A stretch of DNA of 64,000 bases from an uncultured Clostridia bacterium (GCA_947589415.1 CANQBP010000006.1:1-64000), one strand, 5' to 3'; shown: positions 14,899 to 23,732, numbered from the stretch's first letter. Notes: a model not told the origin generated them from the sequence alone. Program-made: numbers and translations.

Positions 14899-16113
14899 TT
14901 ATCCTACCTTTCCAAAACTTATTCCTGTTATCCTGCCGCAGCTCAAGCAGTAGTACAATATTGTACTTTCCTCTCTTGTATCTCCGTTCAAAACCATAAT
15001 AAGTTCATCTCCGTCCGAAAAAATATTATATTCCTTTGAATAAAACGGTATTTCTACCGTAAAATACGGCATACCGCTGTCAAATAAATTTTGCATCGTA
15101 TGATCTTCGGGTATTTCACTGTAATCACTATAAAAGCGAACTCCGGCAAAATTGTTTTCGGAGCAGCATATCTCGGCTCTGATGCCGCTGTTTTTTATAT
15201 TTGATATATAATTGAGCAAAATATTGTTCTTAATATAATCCCCGTTCAATATATCGGTATTGGCATCAAAATATTCATTAGCATTTTTTGTACCGTCTGT
15301 TTGCACTTCCTCTTCCCCATCGTATGTTTGCACGTCCTTTTCCCCATAGCATAATGACTCAAAATTTTCTTCCAAAAAATCAAAGGCATAGTCCAAATCA
15401 CTTATCAGTTCGCTACTTTTTTCGGTTATTTCAAATGACGAAAATACATTATCCGTTTTTTCTTTAAGATTGTAAAAGACAACTTTATAATCATTAAGAC
15501 ACAAAATCAGATCCATAATATAATTTTTTTTGTTCTTGTCCGTATATTCAAAATCTTCAATATATAGCATATTTGTACTATTATCAATTGATGCGCAGCC
15601 GATAAAATCAGTATTATCCGGGGCACACCTTTCATTATCAAATGTATTATTGATAAACCTTACCGTTTCGTTAAGCTCATTCTTTTTTTCCGAGCAAAAT
15701 AACTTACAAGCACTTTCAACGTCGCTTTTGACCATTTCACTTTCAGAATCGCTTTTAGGAAAATTCGATGTAATGTAATCATCAAATTCCGCATACATCT
15801 TATTTTCAACGTTTGTGCTTTGGTCGTCAATTTCACCATAATAAAATAATTTGAGAATTTTGTCACTGATGTCATTCATATATTTGTCATAACTTAAACA
15901 TTTCTTTTTATCATATTCAAGCCACGGATAAAAACGCAAACTGTCCTCATCATTTATAAACATAAGTCGAACGCTGTCTTTGCTGTTTTCCTCAAATATA
16001 AGGTTCTTATAATCGGGAAGCATATTCCCGCATACCGCTATGCCGAATATTTCCGCCACTCCTATCGCAGCCGTAAGTATGAATGACATCATTATCTTTC
16101 TACTCGGTACCAT
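14899..16113 (-). CDS. Secreted hypothetical protein of the two-component operon
   Basis: 404 aa. ATG at 16113 with GGAGG nine bases upstream, overlapping the histidine kinase end by 14 bases, so it is translationally coupled. One N-terminal hydrophobic segment (about 8-29) is followed by a large acidic, Asn/Asp/Ser-rich extracytoplasmic region with repeated acid stretches (QTYDGEEEVQTDG near 265) and a few cysteines. No known domain recognised. Because it is cotranscribed with a sensor kinase, it may be an accessory sensor ligand-binding protein or a regulated surface protein; this is inference from context. Confidence 0.7.
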   Translation of the reverse strand: MVPSRKIMMSFILTAAIGVAEIFGIAVCGNMLPDYKNLIFEENSKDSVRLMFINDEDSLRFYPWLEYDKKKCLSYDKYMNDISDKILKLFYYGEIDDQSTNVENKMYAEFDDYITSNFPKSDSESEMVKSDVESACKLFCSEKKNELNETVRFINNTFDNERCAPDNTDFIGCASIDNSTNMLYIEDFEYTDKNKKNYIMDLILCLNDYKVVFYNLKEKTDNVFSSFEITEKSSELISDLDYAFDFLEENFESLCYGEKDVQTYDGEEEVQTDGTKNANEYFDANTDILNGDYIKNNILLNYISNIKNSGIRAEICCSENNFAGVRFYSDYSEIPEDHTMQNLFDSGMPYFTVEIPFYSKEYNIFSDGDELIMVLNGDTREESTILYYCLSCGRITGISFGKVG

Positions 16114-17542
16114 TTCCGAAAACCTCCGTTATTTTTATCCTGACCTGTACCTCTGTTCCCTTTCCGAGGGAGCTTTCGAGTTTTATCTCGGCATTATGCT
16201 TTTTTGCTATTTCAGCACACAAAGCAAGTCCCAGACCGGCACCTCCCTGTTTTCTCGAACGGGACTTGTCAGACATATAAAATGCTTCAAAAACGTGTTT
16301 TTTATCCTCCTCGGCTATACCGAAGCCGTTATCCTTTACGGAAATAACCGCATAATTTTCATCTCTCGCACACGAGAGCCTTATTTTTCCTCCGTCACCC
16401 GATGCTTTCACGGCATTGTCAAGAAGATTATATATAAGGGATTTAAAAATATCCTCATCGGCATTTATTATCAGCGGTTCGCAATCCGTGGTCAATTCTA
16501 TCCCTTTCGATTTAACAATCGGCATAAACACTATTTTCAGATCATTTAAAATATTTGACGTATTGACCGGTTTCATTTCGAGTGTATTATTTCCCGATGA
16601 TATAAGCTCCATAAGTTTGCCCGACAGAGAACGTAGTCTTTTTGCCTCATCAACTATGATGCCTGAGTATTCTTCAAGCTCTTCGGAGGAAATATTCTTT
16701 TTTATCCTAAGTATATCCGCAAATCCGAGTATTGAAGTGAGCGGAGTTTTTATTTCATGTGCAAGACTGTCGATAAAGCGTTTTCTTTCCTCGGCGACCT
16801 CCTCTATTCTGTTGTAGTTTTCCTCTATGGAGTCCGCCATTTTATTTATATTTTCTGAAAGATTTTCAAGTTCCTCACTCCCGTTTATTTTCAGCCTCTT
16901 AGAATAATTTCCCTGCGAAATTTCGTTTATGGAGCTGTTTATATCCGAAAGCGGTCTGAGAAACAGTTTTATAATAATAAGCAGTATTACGGCCGTAACA
17001 CACGCAAGCACAACCGATATTATTTGAACAAATCTTAATTGCCTTTCGCTTTCCGTATATATATCCGTAATATTATTTGAGGAAATAACCGTATATTTAT
17101 GCCCCTCAAGCGTAATATTTGAGCCTACGAAAATATACGAATTTTCATTGAAATCCAATATTACGGAAAATATACCGTCTTTATTTTTAAGCGTGTCCGT
17201 CAGCACATACGGATCGACCTTATCTGTTCCGGTATATGCCGCCTTTCCGTTTTCATCATAAACAACGGTAACGTTACTTTCGTCCGATTGTTTGACTATT
17301 GTATTGTTTACGATATTATTGATTTCATCTTCAGACATCATGAAACGGTCGGATCTCAAACGCTCATATACAACATTATTTTTAAGTGTCGCACATATAA
17401 ACTCATGTGCCGAAACCGCCAGGCTTCTCTCTCTTGTTATCATAAGGGAACGGTTGTTAGCAAGTATGACCGCAGAAGTAATATTTATCATTGCCACAAC
17501 CAAAAACAACGACGAAATGAATATTTTAAACCACAATTTCAA
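16100..17542 (-). CDS. Membrane sensor histidine kinase
   Basis: 480 aa if begun at the TTG at 17542, which has GAGGG seven bases upstream; the ORF track uses another TTG at 17569 inside the response regulator end. TM1 (about 6-27), extracytoplasmic sensor domain of about 150 aa, TM2 (about 173-194), HAMP with RLKINGSEELENLSENIN, dimerisation and phosphoacceptor box SLAHEIKTPLTSILGF, N box IYNLLDNAVKAS, G1 KDNGFGIAEED, G2 GGAGLGLALC. It phosphorylates the OmpR-type regulator encoded immediately upstream. It resembles PhoR/VicK-type kinases; the stimulus is unknown. Confidence 0.92.
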   Translation of the reverse strand: MKLWFKIFISSLFLVVAMINITSAVILANNRSLMITRERSLAVSAHEFICATLKNNVVYERLRSDRFMMSEDEINNIVNNTIVKQSDESNVTVVYDENGKAAYTGTDKVDPYVLTDTLKNKDGIFSVILDFNENSYIFVGSNITLEGHKYTVISSNNITDIYTESERQLRFVQIISVVLACVTAVILLIIIKLFLRPLSDINSSINEISQGNYSKRLKINGSEELENLSENINKMADSIEENYNRIEEVAEERKRFIDSLAHEIKTPLTSILGFADILRIKKNISSEELEEYSGIIVDEAKRLRSLSGKLMELISSGNNTLEMKPVNTSNILNDLKIVFMPIVKSKGIELTTDCEPLIINADEDIFKSLIYNLLDNAVKASGDGGKIRLSCARDENYAVISVKDNGFGIAEEDKKHVFEAFYMSDKSRSRKQGGAGLGLALCAEIAKKHNAEIKLESSLGKGTEVQVRIKITEVFGNGTE

Positions 17543-17552
17543 ATCCGTTCCC

Positions 17553-18212
17553 TCATTCCATACTTTCAAGCCTGTATCCGAGTTTTGGCACGGTAATCAG
17601 AGAATTTTGGATCTCAAGTTTTTTTCTTATTTGCTGAACATGGGCATCAACCGTTCTTGTTTCTCCCGTAAAATCATATCCCCAAACCGTAGATAAGATC
17701 CTCTCTCTTGTGAGGGCAATATCGGTATTTTTCAGAAAATACACAAAAAGCTCAAATTCTTTCGGCGTCAGTATTATATTTCTTTCATGCTTTTTTACAA
17801 TATGCCTCTCTACATCAACCGTTATATCTCCGTATTTAAAAACATTCCTGTTCTTATTCCTCCTGCGCAGCACCACTTCAATTCTTGCAAGAAGTTCCAT
17901 AGGTTCAAACGGTTTTACAACATAATCCTCCGCTCCGAGCTTCAATCCCTTTACCTTATCGGTAACATCTTGAAGTGCCGTTATTAAAATTACGGGTGTT
18001 TTCTCCGTATCCATTTTTTCAATAACCTCAAATCCGCTGCAGCCGGGCAGCATAACATCAAGCAAAACCAAATCATAAGCATTTTCTTTTATCATTTTTT
18101 CTGCCTTAGATCCGTCGTCGCAGGTGTCAAATTCATATCCGGCAATTGATACTGTTACCTCAAGCATTTTTCTTATATTTTCATCGTCTTCCACAATAAG
18201 TAATTTTATCAT
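17553..18212 (-). CDS. OmpR/PhoB-family response regulator
   Basis: 219 aa. Receiver domain with acidic pocket EDDE, phosphoacceptor Asp in LVLLDVMLPGCSG (about 53), conserved Thr/Ala in VILITAL and Lys in DYVVKPFEP (about 100). The C-terminal winged helix has LTPKEFELFVYFLKN and RTVDAHVQQIRKKLE. First gene of the RR-HK-secreted protein operon. Three hexamers with 11-bp spacing overlap the -35 region upstream and may be its own binding sites, implying autoregulation. Confidence 0.93.
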   Translation of the reverse strand: MIKLLIVEDDENIRKMLEVTVSIAGYEFDTCDDGSKAEKMIKENAYDLVLLDVMLPGCSGFEVIEKMDTEKTPVILITALQDVTDKVKGLKLGAEDYVVKPFEPMELLARIEVVLRRRNKNRNVFKYGDITVDVERHIVKKHERNIILTPKEFELFVYFLKNTDIALTRERILSTVWGYDFTGETRTVDAHVQQIRKKLEIQNSLITVPKLGYRLESME

Positions 18213-18288
18213 CGGCTTCTTTTCCTTATAAAAAATTTCTATATCAATAATTATATCATTTATATTTTTAATAATAAAGCGCTCCTAT

Positions 18289-18324
18289 ATTATAACTGTC
18301 ATAAAAATGTAAGAAATTTGTAAA
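18289..18324 (-). promoter_or_regulatory. Response-regulator promoter with 11-bp direct repeats
   Basis: On the minus strand TTTACA-n5-CTTACA-n5-ATGACA (18324-18297), three hexamers with exact 11-bp periodicity, run directly into a -10 TATAAT (18294-18289). No good -35 hexamer is present at the expected place. Tandem 11-bp-spaced repeats are typical of OmpR/PhoB-family binding sites. The divergent reductase gene starts about 195 bases away. Confidence 0.55.
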
Positions 18325-18518
18325 ATTTGCCGCATTTTCAATACGGACATATTAAACATTCACACATAATTTTCTTTTATTTTTCCCTATACTATGTTAT
18401 ACTGATACTTGGAAAATCCGAACATATTACACGGGCACTCCCTTATTAGCGTAAATTCTAACAAAAACAGAATTTTTCAGGGATAATCTGTGGATAATTA
18501 TTGAAAAGAGGTATTTTT

Positions 18519-19076
18519 ATGAAAAAAATATTGTATGTCAACTCATGTGTGCGTCCCCAATCCCGAACCAACAGACTTGCCGAAAAACTCTTGAATTTGC
18601 TTAACGGAGATGTAACGGAGGTACATACAGATGACTGCGGTACGGCTCCTCTTACAAACAGCGCATTAAACAAACGTGAATTACTGATTTCCGAAAGTAA
18701 TTTTTCTGTCCCGGAATTTGAAAATGCACGTCTCTTTGCCGAAGCGGATATTATCGTTATTTCCGCACCCTATTGGGATATGTCTTTCCCGTCATCGCTC
18801 AAGGTATATTTTGAAAATATAAACGTAAGAGGGATAACGTTCTGTTATACGGACGAGGGTATCCCGAAAGGTTTATGCCGTGCAAAAGAGCTTTATTATG
18901 TCACAACCGCCGGAGGAAAAATATTAAATAATTTCGGATTTGAATATGTTGACGCATTGTCGAAGGTATTCTACGGAATTAAAAATACACATTTCGTATG
19001 TGCCGAAGGGCTTGACATCATAGGCGCAGATACCGAAAAAATACTTATGGAGGCGGAAAAACGCATAAATCTCTGA
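18519..19076 (+). CDS. Flavodoxin-fold NAD(P)H oxidoreductase (AzoR/NQO-like)
   Basis: 185 aa from the ATG at 18519 (AAAGAGG seven bases upstream; the track's TTG six codons earlier is inside the ribosome binding site). N-terminus MKKILYVNSCVRPQSRTNRL is the FMN phosphate-binding loop of the FMN-dependent NADH-azoreductase/quinone reductase family; IIVISAPYWDMSFPSSLKVY (about 86-105) and YYVTTAGGKI (about 134) complete it. Likely a soluble FMN enzyme reducing quinones or azo compounds with NAD(P)H. Single gene on the plus strand, divergent from the two-component operon and convergent with tRNA-Leu. Confidence 0.85.
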   Translation: MKKILYVNSCVRPQSRTNRLAEKLLNLLNGDVTEVHTDDCGTAPLTNSALNKRELLISESNFSVPEFENARLFAEADIIVISAPYWDMSFPSSLKVYFENINVRGITFCYTDEGIPKGLCRAKELYYVTTAGGKILNNFGFEYVDALSKVFYGIKNTHFVCAEGLDIIGADTEKILMEAEKRINL

Positions 19077-19125
19077 CATACGGATAAATATTTTGTCAAA
19101 TCCTTAAAACTGACTTTCTGATATA

Positions 19126-19159
19126 AAAATTGCGTCCAACAAAAGTTGAACGCAATTTT
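19126..19159. terminator. Bidirectional terminator between reductase and tRNA-Leu
   Basis: Stem AAAATTGCGT-C-CAAC/GTTG-A-ACGCAATTTT with a four-A loop and U-rich flanks on both strands. The mismatch becomes a G-U pair on the minus strand. It separates two convergent transcripts. Confidence 0.8.
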
Positions 19160-19180
19160 TCTGTTGATACATAACCGATA

Positions 19181-19262
19181 TGCGGGTGACAGGACTTGAA
19201 CCTGCACATCGTTCGACACCAGAACCTAAATCTGGCGCGTCTGCCAATTCCGCCACACCCGC
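19181..19262 (-). tRNA. tRNA-Leu (anticodon UAG)
   Basis: 82-nt cloverleaf on the minus strand: acceptor GCGGGTG/CACCCGC, anticodon stem CCAGA/TCTGG enclosing loop TTTAGGT (anticodon TAG, reading CUN), a class II long variable arm (TGTCGAACGATGT) and T arm around GGTTCAAGTCC. Discriminator A; the 3' CCA is not encoded. A consensus promoter lies 31 bases upstream and a terminator 22 bases downstream, so it is a monocistronic tRNA unit. Confidence 0.95.
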
Positions 19263-19292
19263 AAATACTCTGCATCAAACGGTGCATATGAG

Positions 19293-19321
19293 ATTATACA
19301 GGAAAATCATCTGTTTGTCAA
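19293..19321 (-). promoter_or_regulatory. Promoter of tRNA-Leu
   Basis: Perfect consensus: TTGACA (19321-19316), 17-base spacer, TATAAT (19298-19293). Confidence 0.85.
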
Positions 19322-19371
19322 TAGACAATTTTGTAATTTATCAATTTTCACATACAATTTTTCACGTATCA

Positions 19372-19860
19372 TTATTTACTTTTAGAATGTGCCAATGAGA
19401 AAATTGACGAAAGTGTAGAAATACCCGTCGGGCATACGCTTTCACATGATAAAGCCTTTGAACACCCTGCTAAAAAATGTTTGCTGTATTCCCTTTTCAG
19501 GTCTTTTTTTCTGCTTTCCGAAAGACTATGGGTGAGAAAAGTATCATTTGCAAATAAAGCTCCGAAAAAATTATCGCCCTTACCGTAATTCGGACATATC
19601 TCAAGACACAAACCGCATTTCAAACATTTAGCCGCCGTATATTGCAATTCATACAATCCTCTGTCATTTTTGTCCCGCTCTCCGATATATAATCGGACCT
19701 GCCTTAAATTATTATCTATAATGCTCCTGTCTGTTATAAGATCCGCAACAACGGGAAATTTTGACAGAGGCTCAAGTACCAGCTCTTTTCCTTTCATCTT
19801 ATCGGGAAATGTATTGCAGGCAAGTGACGGTCTGCCGTTTATAACCATGATTTTATATTC
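19372..19860 (-). pseudogene. sdhB/frdB iron-sulfur subunit, 3' remnant
   Basis: About 158 aa of a normally 240-250-aa protein. It retains the segment just after the [2Fe-2S] cysteines (VINGRPSLACNTF), and the cysteine motifs CLKCGLCLEICP and GCSKALSCESVCP that ligate the [4Fe-4S] and [3Fe-4S] clusters, through to a plausible C-terminus. The N-terminal [2Fe-2S] domain is missing. Reading upstream in the same frame gives a TAA five codons before the first Met, and that TAA is the stop of the sdhA fragment. So an internal deletion joined sdhA to the middle of sdhB. No ribosome binding site is evident at the ATG. Confidence 0.85.
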
Positions 19861-20385
19861 TTATTCATTGTAAAATAAAGCCCCATAGCATTTACCGTCA
19901 TTTATAAGTGCGGAGTGAAACTGCATACCGAGTCTGCGTCTTATCAGACCTCTGCATTCATATTCACGCACTTTACGTACCAATGCCGTAACAATCTGTT
20001 TTCCGGTAGATGCTCCCGCATATGCTGTTCTCCTATGTGTTTGCCCGCCGAAAGCTCTAAGGTCAATATTGCCTTTCTCATCTCTTGTAAATACAGTTCC
20101 TAAACCTTCCAGCCATTTAATAATTTCGGGAGCTGCGGTACACATTCCCTCAACCGCTTTTCTGTCGGCAATATATGCGCCGCCCCTCATGGTATCTTCA
20201 ATATGACATGATATGCTGTCATTTTCACCCTTAGTATCAAGCGCAGCGTTAATTCCACCGGCAGCCATTACAGATTGTGAACGTTCGGAAACATACGGGG
20301 ATACCAATACAACACTTCCGCCCCTTGCTGCACATTCAACAGCACAAGTAAGACCTGATATACCGCTGCCTACAACGATAAGTTT
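19861..20385 (-). pseudogene. sdhA/frdA flavoprotein subunit, 5' remnant
   Basis: About the first 175 residues of a roughly 550-600-aa flavoprotein. The FAD-binding Rossmann loop LIVVGSGISGLTCAVECAARG is intact, as are SERSQSVMAAGGINAALDTK (with the covalent-FAD-type context), the HIEDTMRGG segment and DLRAFGGQTHRRTAYA. The frame then ends at GALFYNE-stop, and the rest (substrate site, catalytic Arg/His, capping domain) is absent because of the deletion into sdhB. The start codon is unclear: homology begins near 20385, where no ATG is in frame, another sign of decay. The ORF-track start at 20445 reads into the sdhC end. Confidence 0.85.
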
Positions 20386-20817
20386 TTCCCCCTCATAAAA
20401 AAGAGAAGTATACTTATACTTGCAGCAGCCATAGCTATACCGCATATAATATAAGAAATCAGATTTATTACTTGTGACATACTCCCGCCGCCTACGCTTC
20501 GCTTAGAAGCGGGGGACTTCTTGCCTATTTAGGTTAAAATTGCAACGGCAGAAATTCGTTGGAGAACCGTTGAAATATTTTCCTTACCGTACTTTAAAGC
20601 CGCACCGTCATGAAAAAAGAAAAATATCGTTATACTTAAAAATGCATGAACTGCAGCCGCTATAAGAATTATATTTGCGGAAGTCTTTGCAATATTGAAA
20701 TCATACCACCCCGTAAGCATAGAATAACACATACTCCCGCCATGACAGCATAACGCCGCTGTTGCCGCTAATCCTGCGATTGCATTTATTTTTTTAAATC
20801 GAGCCGAATATTTCCAT
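20370..20817 (-). pseudogene. sdhC/frdC cytochrome b subunit, interrupted
   Basis: Two separated pieces. The N-terminal part (about 20817-20529) reads NAIAGLAATAALCCHGGSMC then MLTGWYDFNIAKTSA and HDGAALKYGKEN, as in SdhC-type b558 membrane anchors. Its natural ATG at 20817 (AGGTGA upstream) is in another frame and reaches TAA after 7 codons, so a one-base indel at the start has broken it. It ends prematurely at AVAILT-stop. The C-terminal piece (about 20477-20370) gives the last membrane helix LISYIICGIAMAAASISILL ending RGKNLSL-stop. Between them the middle helices are gone and an IS200/IS605-like end is present. Confidence 0.8.
20472..20530. mobile_element. IS200/IS605-like end remnant inside sdhC
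   Basis: GTGACATACTCCCGCCGC followed by CTACGCTTCGC and AAGCGGGGGAC forms a GC-rich imperfect palindrome (CCCGC...GCGGG) in AT-rich surroundings. The string is the type seen at the right ends of IS200/IS605 (TnpB-carrying) elements. No tnpA or tnpB remains, so this is a scar or a minimal derivative. Recognition is from memory of such ends, not a database search. Confidence 0.55.
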
Positions 20818-20906
20818 CAGCTTATCGTCACCTCATTTTGATAATGTATTTATACAAAAAAGATGTCCCCCAAATTTAATACGGAACATCTTTATGTAAT
20901 TGATAT

Positions 20907-21716
20907 TCAGTTTTTTGCATCGGAAATTGAACCGTTACCGCTGACAGAAATAACAATCCGCAAAATATAATATACCAATTCCAAAGCCGAAAGTATCATA
21001 TCGTTAATGTACTGTATATTATACAGTCTGAACAGTTTCTTAATTTCCGTTATTTCTTCTTCGGTAACCATTGAACTTTTGCGGAGAAGCTCATAGGATC
21101 TCTCTTGTGCCTTTTTTTCCGTTTTCAGCATTAAAATCGAAAGAATAAAGGACAGCAAATAGAAAAGTACGGCAATGAACACAAGGGCGATCATGACCCA
21201 ACCTTGAGAATTAAAAATCAATACGTCCAAAAGGACTCCTATAAGTATAAGCGGTATAAACGCAAACGGCCCGAGAATTATTATGGGGTCGAGAACGACT
21301 CTTTTTCTCATATCGGGATCTCCCTCTTTATCAAGAACCGCAAGCGCAGATTTTTGTGCCCCCATCGCAAGAGCAGCAATACTTTTCTTATTCTTTGTTC
21401 TTCTCCTAAGCCTTACTTTTTTAAAATGGTGACTGTAACTGTTTCCGAAAACCAAAGAACCTACGGTTTTGACCTTGATATAATCCAATCCGTTTTCATC
21501 GAGAATTTTTCTTGCCGTTTCCTCACCCGTCAGATCGGCACTGTTCGGTTTACGATTATACTTTGAATAAGAAACCGCAAGAACAATACTAATTACTATT
21601 GACACAAGAGCTACAATACATATAAACACCACTACTACAACCAATGCGATTCCCAAAGCGGTATGACCGTTGCCCAAATCCATAAAAAAATCCATTAAAT
21701 CATCATAATTATCCAT
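20907..21716 (-). CDS. YugP-family membrane protein with lost zinc-peptidase motif
   Basis: 269 aa. N-terminal TM (about 19-45), then LTGEETARKILDENGLDYIKV, the conserved start of the YugP/neutral zinc metallopeptidase fold, followed by further TMs (about 147-168, 172-195) and a C-terminal helix region EEEITEIKKLFRLYNIQYINDMILSALELVYYILR like that family. Where YugP has A-H-E-x-G-H, this protein has AQKSALA: both zinc histidines and the Glu are replaced. The later conserved acidic ligand (EFNAS-type) is also absent (LKTEKKAQERS). It is therefore probably a non-catalytic paralogue. AAGGAG precedes the ATG. Expression context: single gene between the sdh remnant and the IS. Confidence 0.7.
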   Translation of the reverse strand: MDNYDDLMDFFMDLGNGHTALGIALVVVVVFICIVALVSIVISIVLAVSYSKYNRKPNSADLTGEETARKILDENGLDYIKVKTVGSLVFGNSYSHHFKKVRLRRRTKNKKSIAALAMGAQKSALAVLDKEGDPDMRKRVVLDPIIILGPFAFIPLILIGVLLDVLIFNSQGWVMIALVFIAVLFYLLSFILSILMLKTEKKAQERSYELLRKSSMVTEEEITEIKKLFRLYNIQYINDMILSALELVYYILRIVISVSGNGSISDAKN

Positions 21717-21932
21717 ATCCGTACTCCTTACCTACAAATTCGTTTTGCAGAAAATTTTAAACAAAAACACATATGCCGTAATGATTTAAGAGCTTTTGCT
21801 TTTATCTGCGATACCCCACTTTAAATCATACCACTTAGCTAAAATTTTTCGGGTTTTTGACAGTAAAAACGGAAAAAAATGGCTGAAAGGTGCATGGCAC
21901 CTAAATTTTTTTGTCAAATTTCAAAAAAATAC

Positions 21933-21961
21933 TTGCGGTATGTGTTGGTATGTGATATAAT
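21933..21961 (+). promoter_or_regulatory. Transposase promoter
   Basis: TTGCGG, 17-base spacer, TATAAT; 18 bases before the transposase ATG. Confidence 0.6.
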
Positions 21962-21979
21962 AGTAGAGGGTGTGACAAG

Positions 21980-23728
21980 ATGCATTTATATATAGATAGG
22001 GGTAAATACGGACATAACACGCTTTACGTTTCCAAAACATTCAGAAAAGAAAATGGAAAAACAACAAGCAAGATTATAGAGAAGCTCGGAAGATATGATG
22101 ATCTTCTGAAAGAGCATGAAGATCCTATAGCTTGGGCAAAAGAATATATAGACAAACTTAACGAGGAAGAAAAAAGGCAGAAAGCCAAGCCAATCACGGT
22201 TACTTGCCGATCCCAAACACTGATAGATAAGAACAATGATGTATTGTTTGATGGCGGATATTTGTTTTTACAAAAATACCTGTATTTGCTTGGTATTGAT
22301 AAGATTTGCAAAAAGATAAGTAAAAAATATGAATTTGACTATAGTTTAAGGGATATACTTGCAGTTTTGATATACGGACGGATACTGTCGCCGGCTTCAA
22401 AACTCGGTACCTATGAATATTCAAAAAAGCTGCTTGAACATTATGATTTTGAGCTGCAGGATGTTTACAGGGCATTGGAAGTAATAGCAAAAGAGATAAA
22501 TTTCATTCAAGCAGAGCTTTATAAAAACAGTTTGAAATTGGGAAAGAGAAATGATAAAATTCTTTATTATGACTGCACAAACTACTATTTTGAGATAGAG
22601 CATGAAAGCGGCATGAGGAAATACGGAAATTCAAAAGAAAACAGACCAAATCCTATTGTAGAAATGGGACTGTTTATGGATGCCGACGGTATTCCGCTCG
22701 CATTTTGCCTGCATGACGGAAATACTAACGAGCAGAAAACTATGCAGCCTCTTGAAAAGCAGATTATGCAGGACTTCGGAAAATCTCAATTTGTGGTGTG
22801 TACTGATGCAGGACTTTCCTCCTCGGCAAATCGCAGGTTCAATGATATTGGCGGAAGAGCTTTTATCACCGTACAGTCATTAAAGAAGATGAAAAACTTT
22901 CAGAAAGAATGGGCATTAGACCCGAAAGGCTGGCATTTACCAAGTTCGGCAGAAATATTTGACCTTAATAAAGTTCTTTCGGACACTGACTTATACGAAA
23001 AATACAAGCACAGCACATTTTACAAGGAATTATGGTTCAATGAAAACAATATTGAGCAAAGGTTTATTGTAAGTTTTTCAATCAAATACATGAATTATCA
23101 ACGCAAAATACGAAACGAGCAGATTGAGAGAGCAAAAAGTGCATTATGTTCCGTCAAAAAAACTGAACGGACAAGGCAGTCGGATTTTAAGCGTTTTATC
23201 ACTAAAACCTCAGTTACCGAAAACGGAGAGGTAGCGGAAACCAAAGTATATTCGCTGAATGAAGAAAAAATCATCGAAGAACAAAAATACGATGGTTTCT
23301 ATTGTGTTGCAACAAATCTTTTTGACGATGCGTGTGAGATAATACGTATAAACAGCAAAAGATGGGAAATTGAAGAAAGCTTTCGTATTATGAAAACGGA
23401 ATTTTCCGCAAGACCGGTCTTTCTGCACCGGGATGACAGAATATCTGCTCATTTTACAACTTGCTTCATATCTCTTATGCTTTTCAGAATTTTTGAAAAA
23501 GCTTTCGGTCATAAATACACTGCACAGGAGATTATTAAGAATCTGCGTCAGATTAAATTCTTCAAAACGACCGAGGGATATATGCCTGCCTATACCAGAA
23601 CCGACTTTACCGACCTTTTACATGATATTTTTGGCATCCGCACTGATTTTCAGATCATTCCCTTTTCTCATATGAAAAAAATTATTTCCTATTCAAAAAA
23701 AGAAATCACATACTACATTTCCAAATGA
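21980..23728 (+). CDS. IS1634-family DDE transposase
   Basis: 582 aa, full length. Family marks: N-terminal YIDRGKYGHNTLYVSKTFRK with an SKIIEKLGRYDDL segment; catalytic acidic residues in ILYYDCTNYYFE (about 196), FVVCTDAGLSS (about 275) and RWEIEESFRIMKTEF (about 455, the DDE Glu in an insertion domain). C-terminus typical of these IS4-superfamily enzymes (FKTTEGYMPAYTRTD). AGAGGG lies seven bases before ATG. No frameshift or internal stop, so it may be active. Confidence 0.93.
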   Translation: MHLYIDRGKYGHNTLYVSKTFRKENGKTTSKIIEKLGRYDDLLKEHEDPIAWAKEYIDKLNEEEKRQKAKPITVTCRSQTLIDKNNDVLFDGGYLFLQKYLYLLGIDKICKKISKKYEFDYSLRDILAVLIYGRILSPASKLGTYEYSKKLLEHYDFELQDVYRALEVIAKEINFIQAELYKNSLKLGKRNDKILYYDCTNYYFEIEHESGMRKYGNSKENRPNPIVEMGLFMDADGIPLAFCLHDGNTNEQKTMQPLEKQIMQDFGKSQFVVCTDAGLSSSANRRFNDIGGRAFITVQSLKKMKNFQKEWALDPKGWHLPSSAEIFDLNKVLSDTDLYEKYKHSTFYKELWFNENNIEQRFIVSFSIKYMNYQRKIRNEQIERAKSALCSVKKTERTRQSDFKRFITKTSVTENGEVAETKVYSLNEEKIIEEQKYDGFYCVATNLFDDACEIIRINSKRWEIEESFRIMKTEFSARPVFLHRDDRISAHFTTCFISLMLFRIFEKAFGHKYTAQEIIKNLRQIKFFKTTEGYMPAYTRTDFTDLLHDIFGIRTDFQIIPFSHMKKIISYSKKEITYYISK

Positions 23729-23732
23729 TTCA

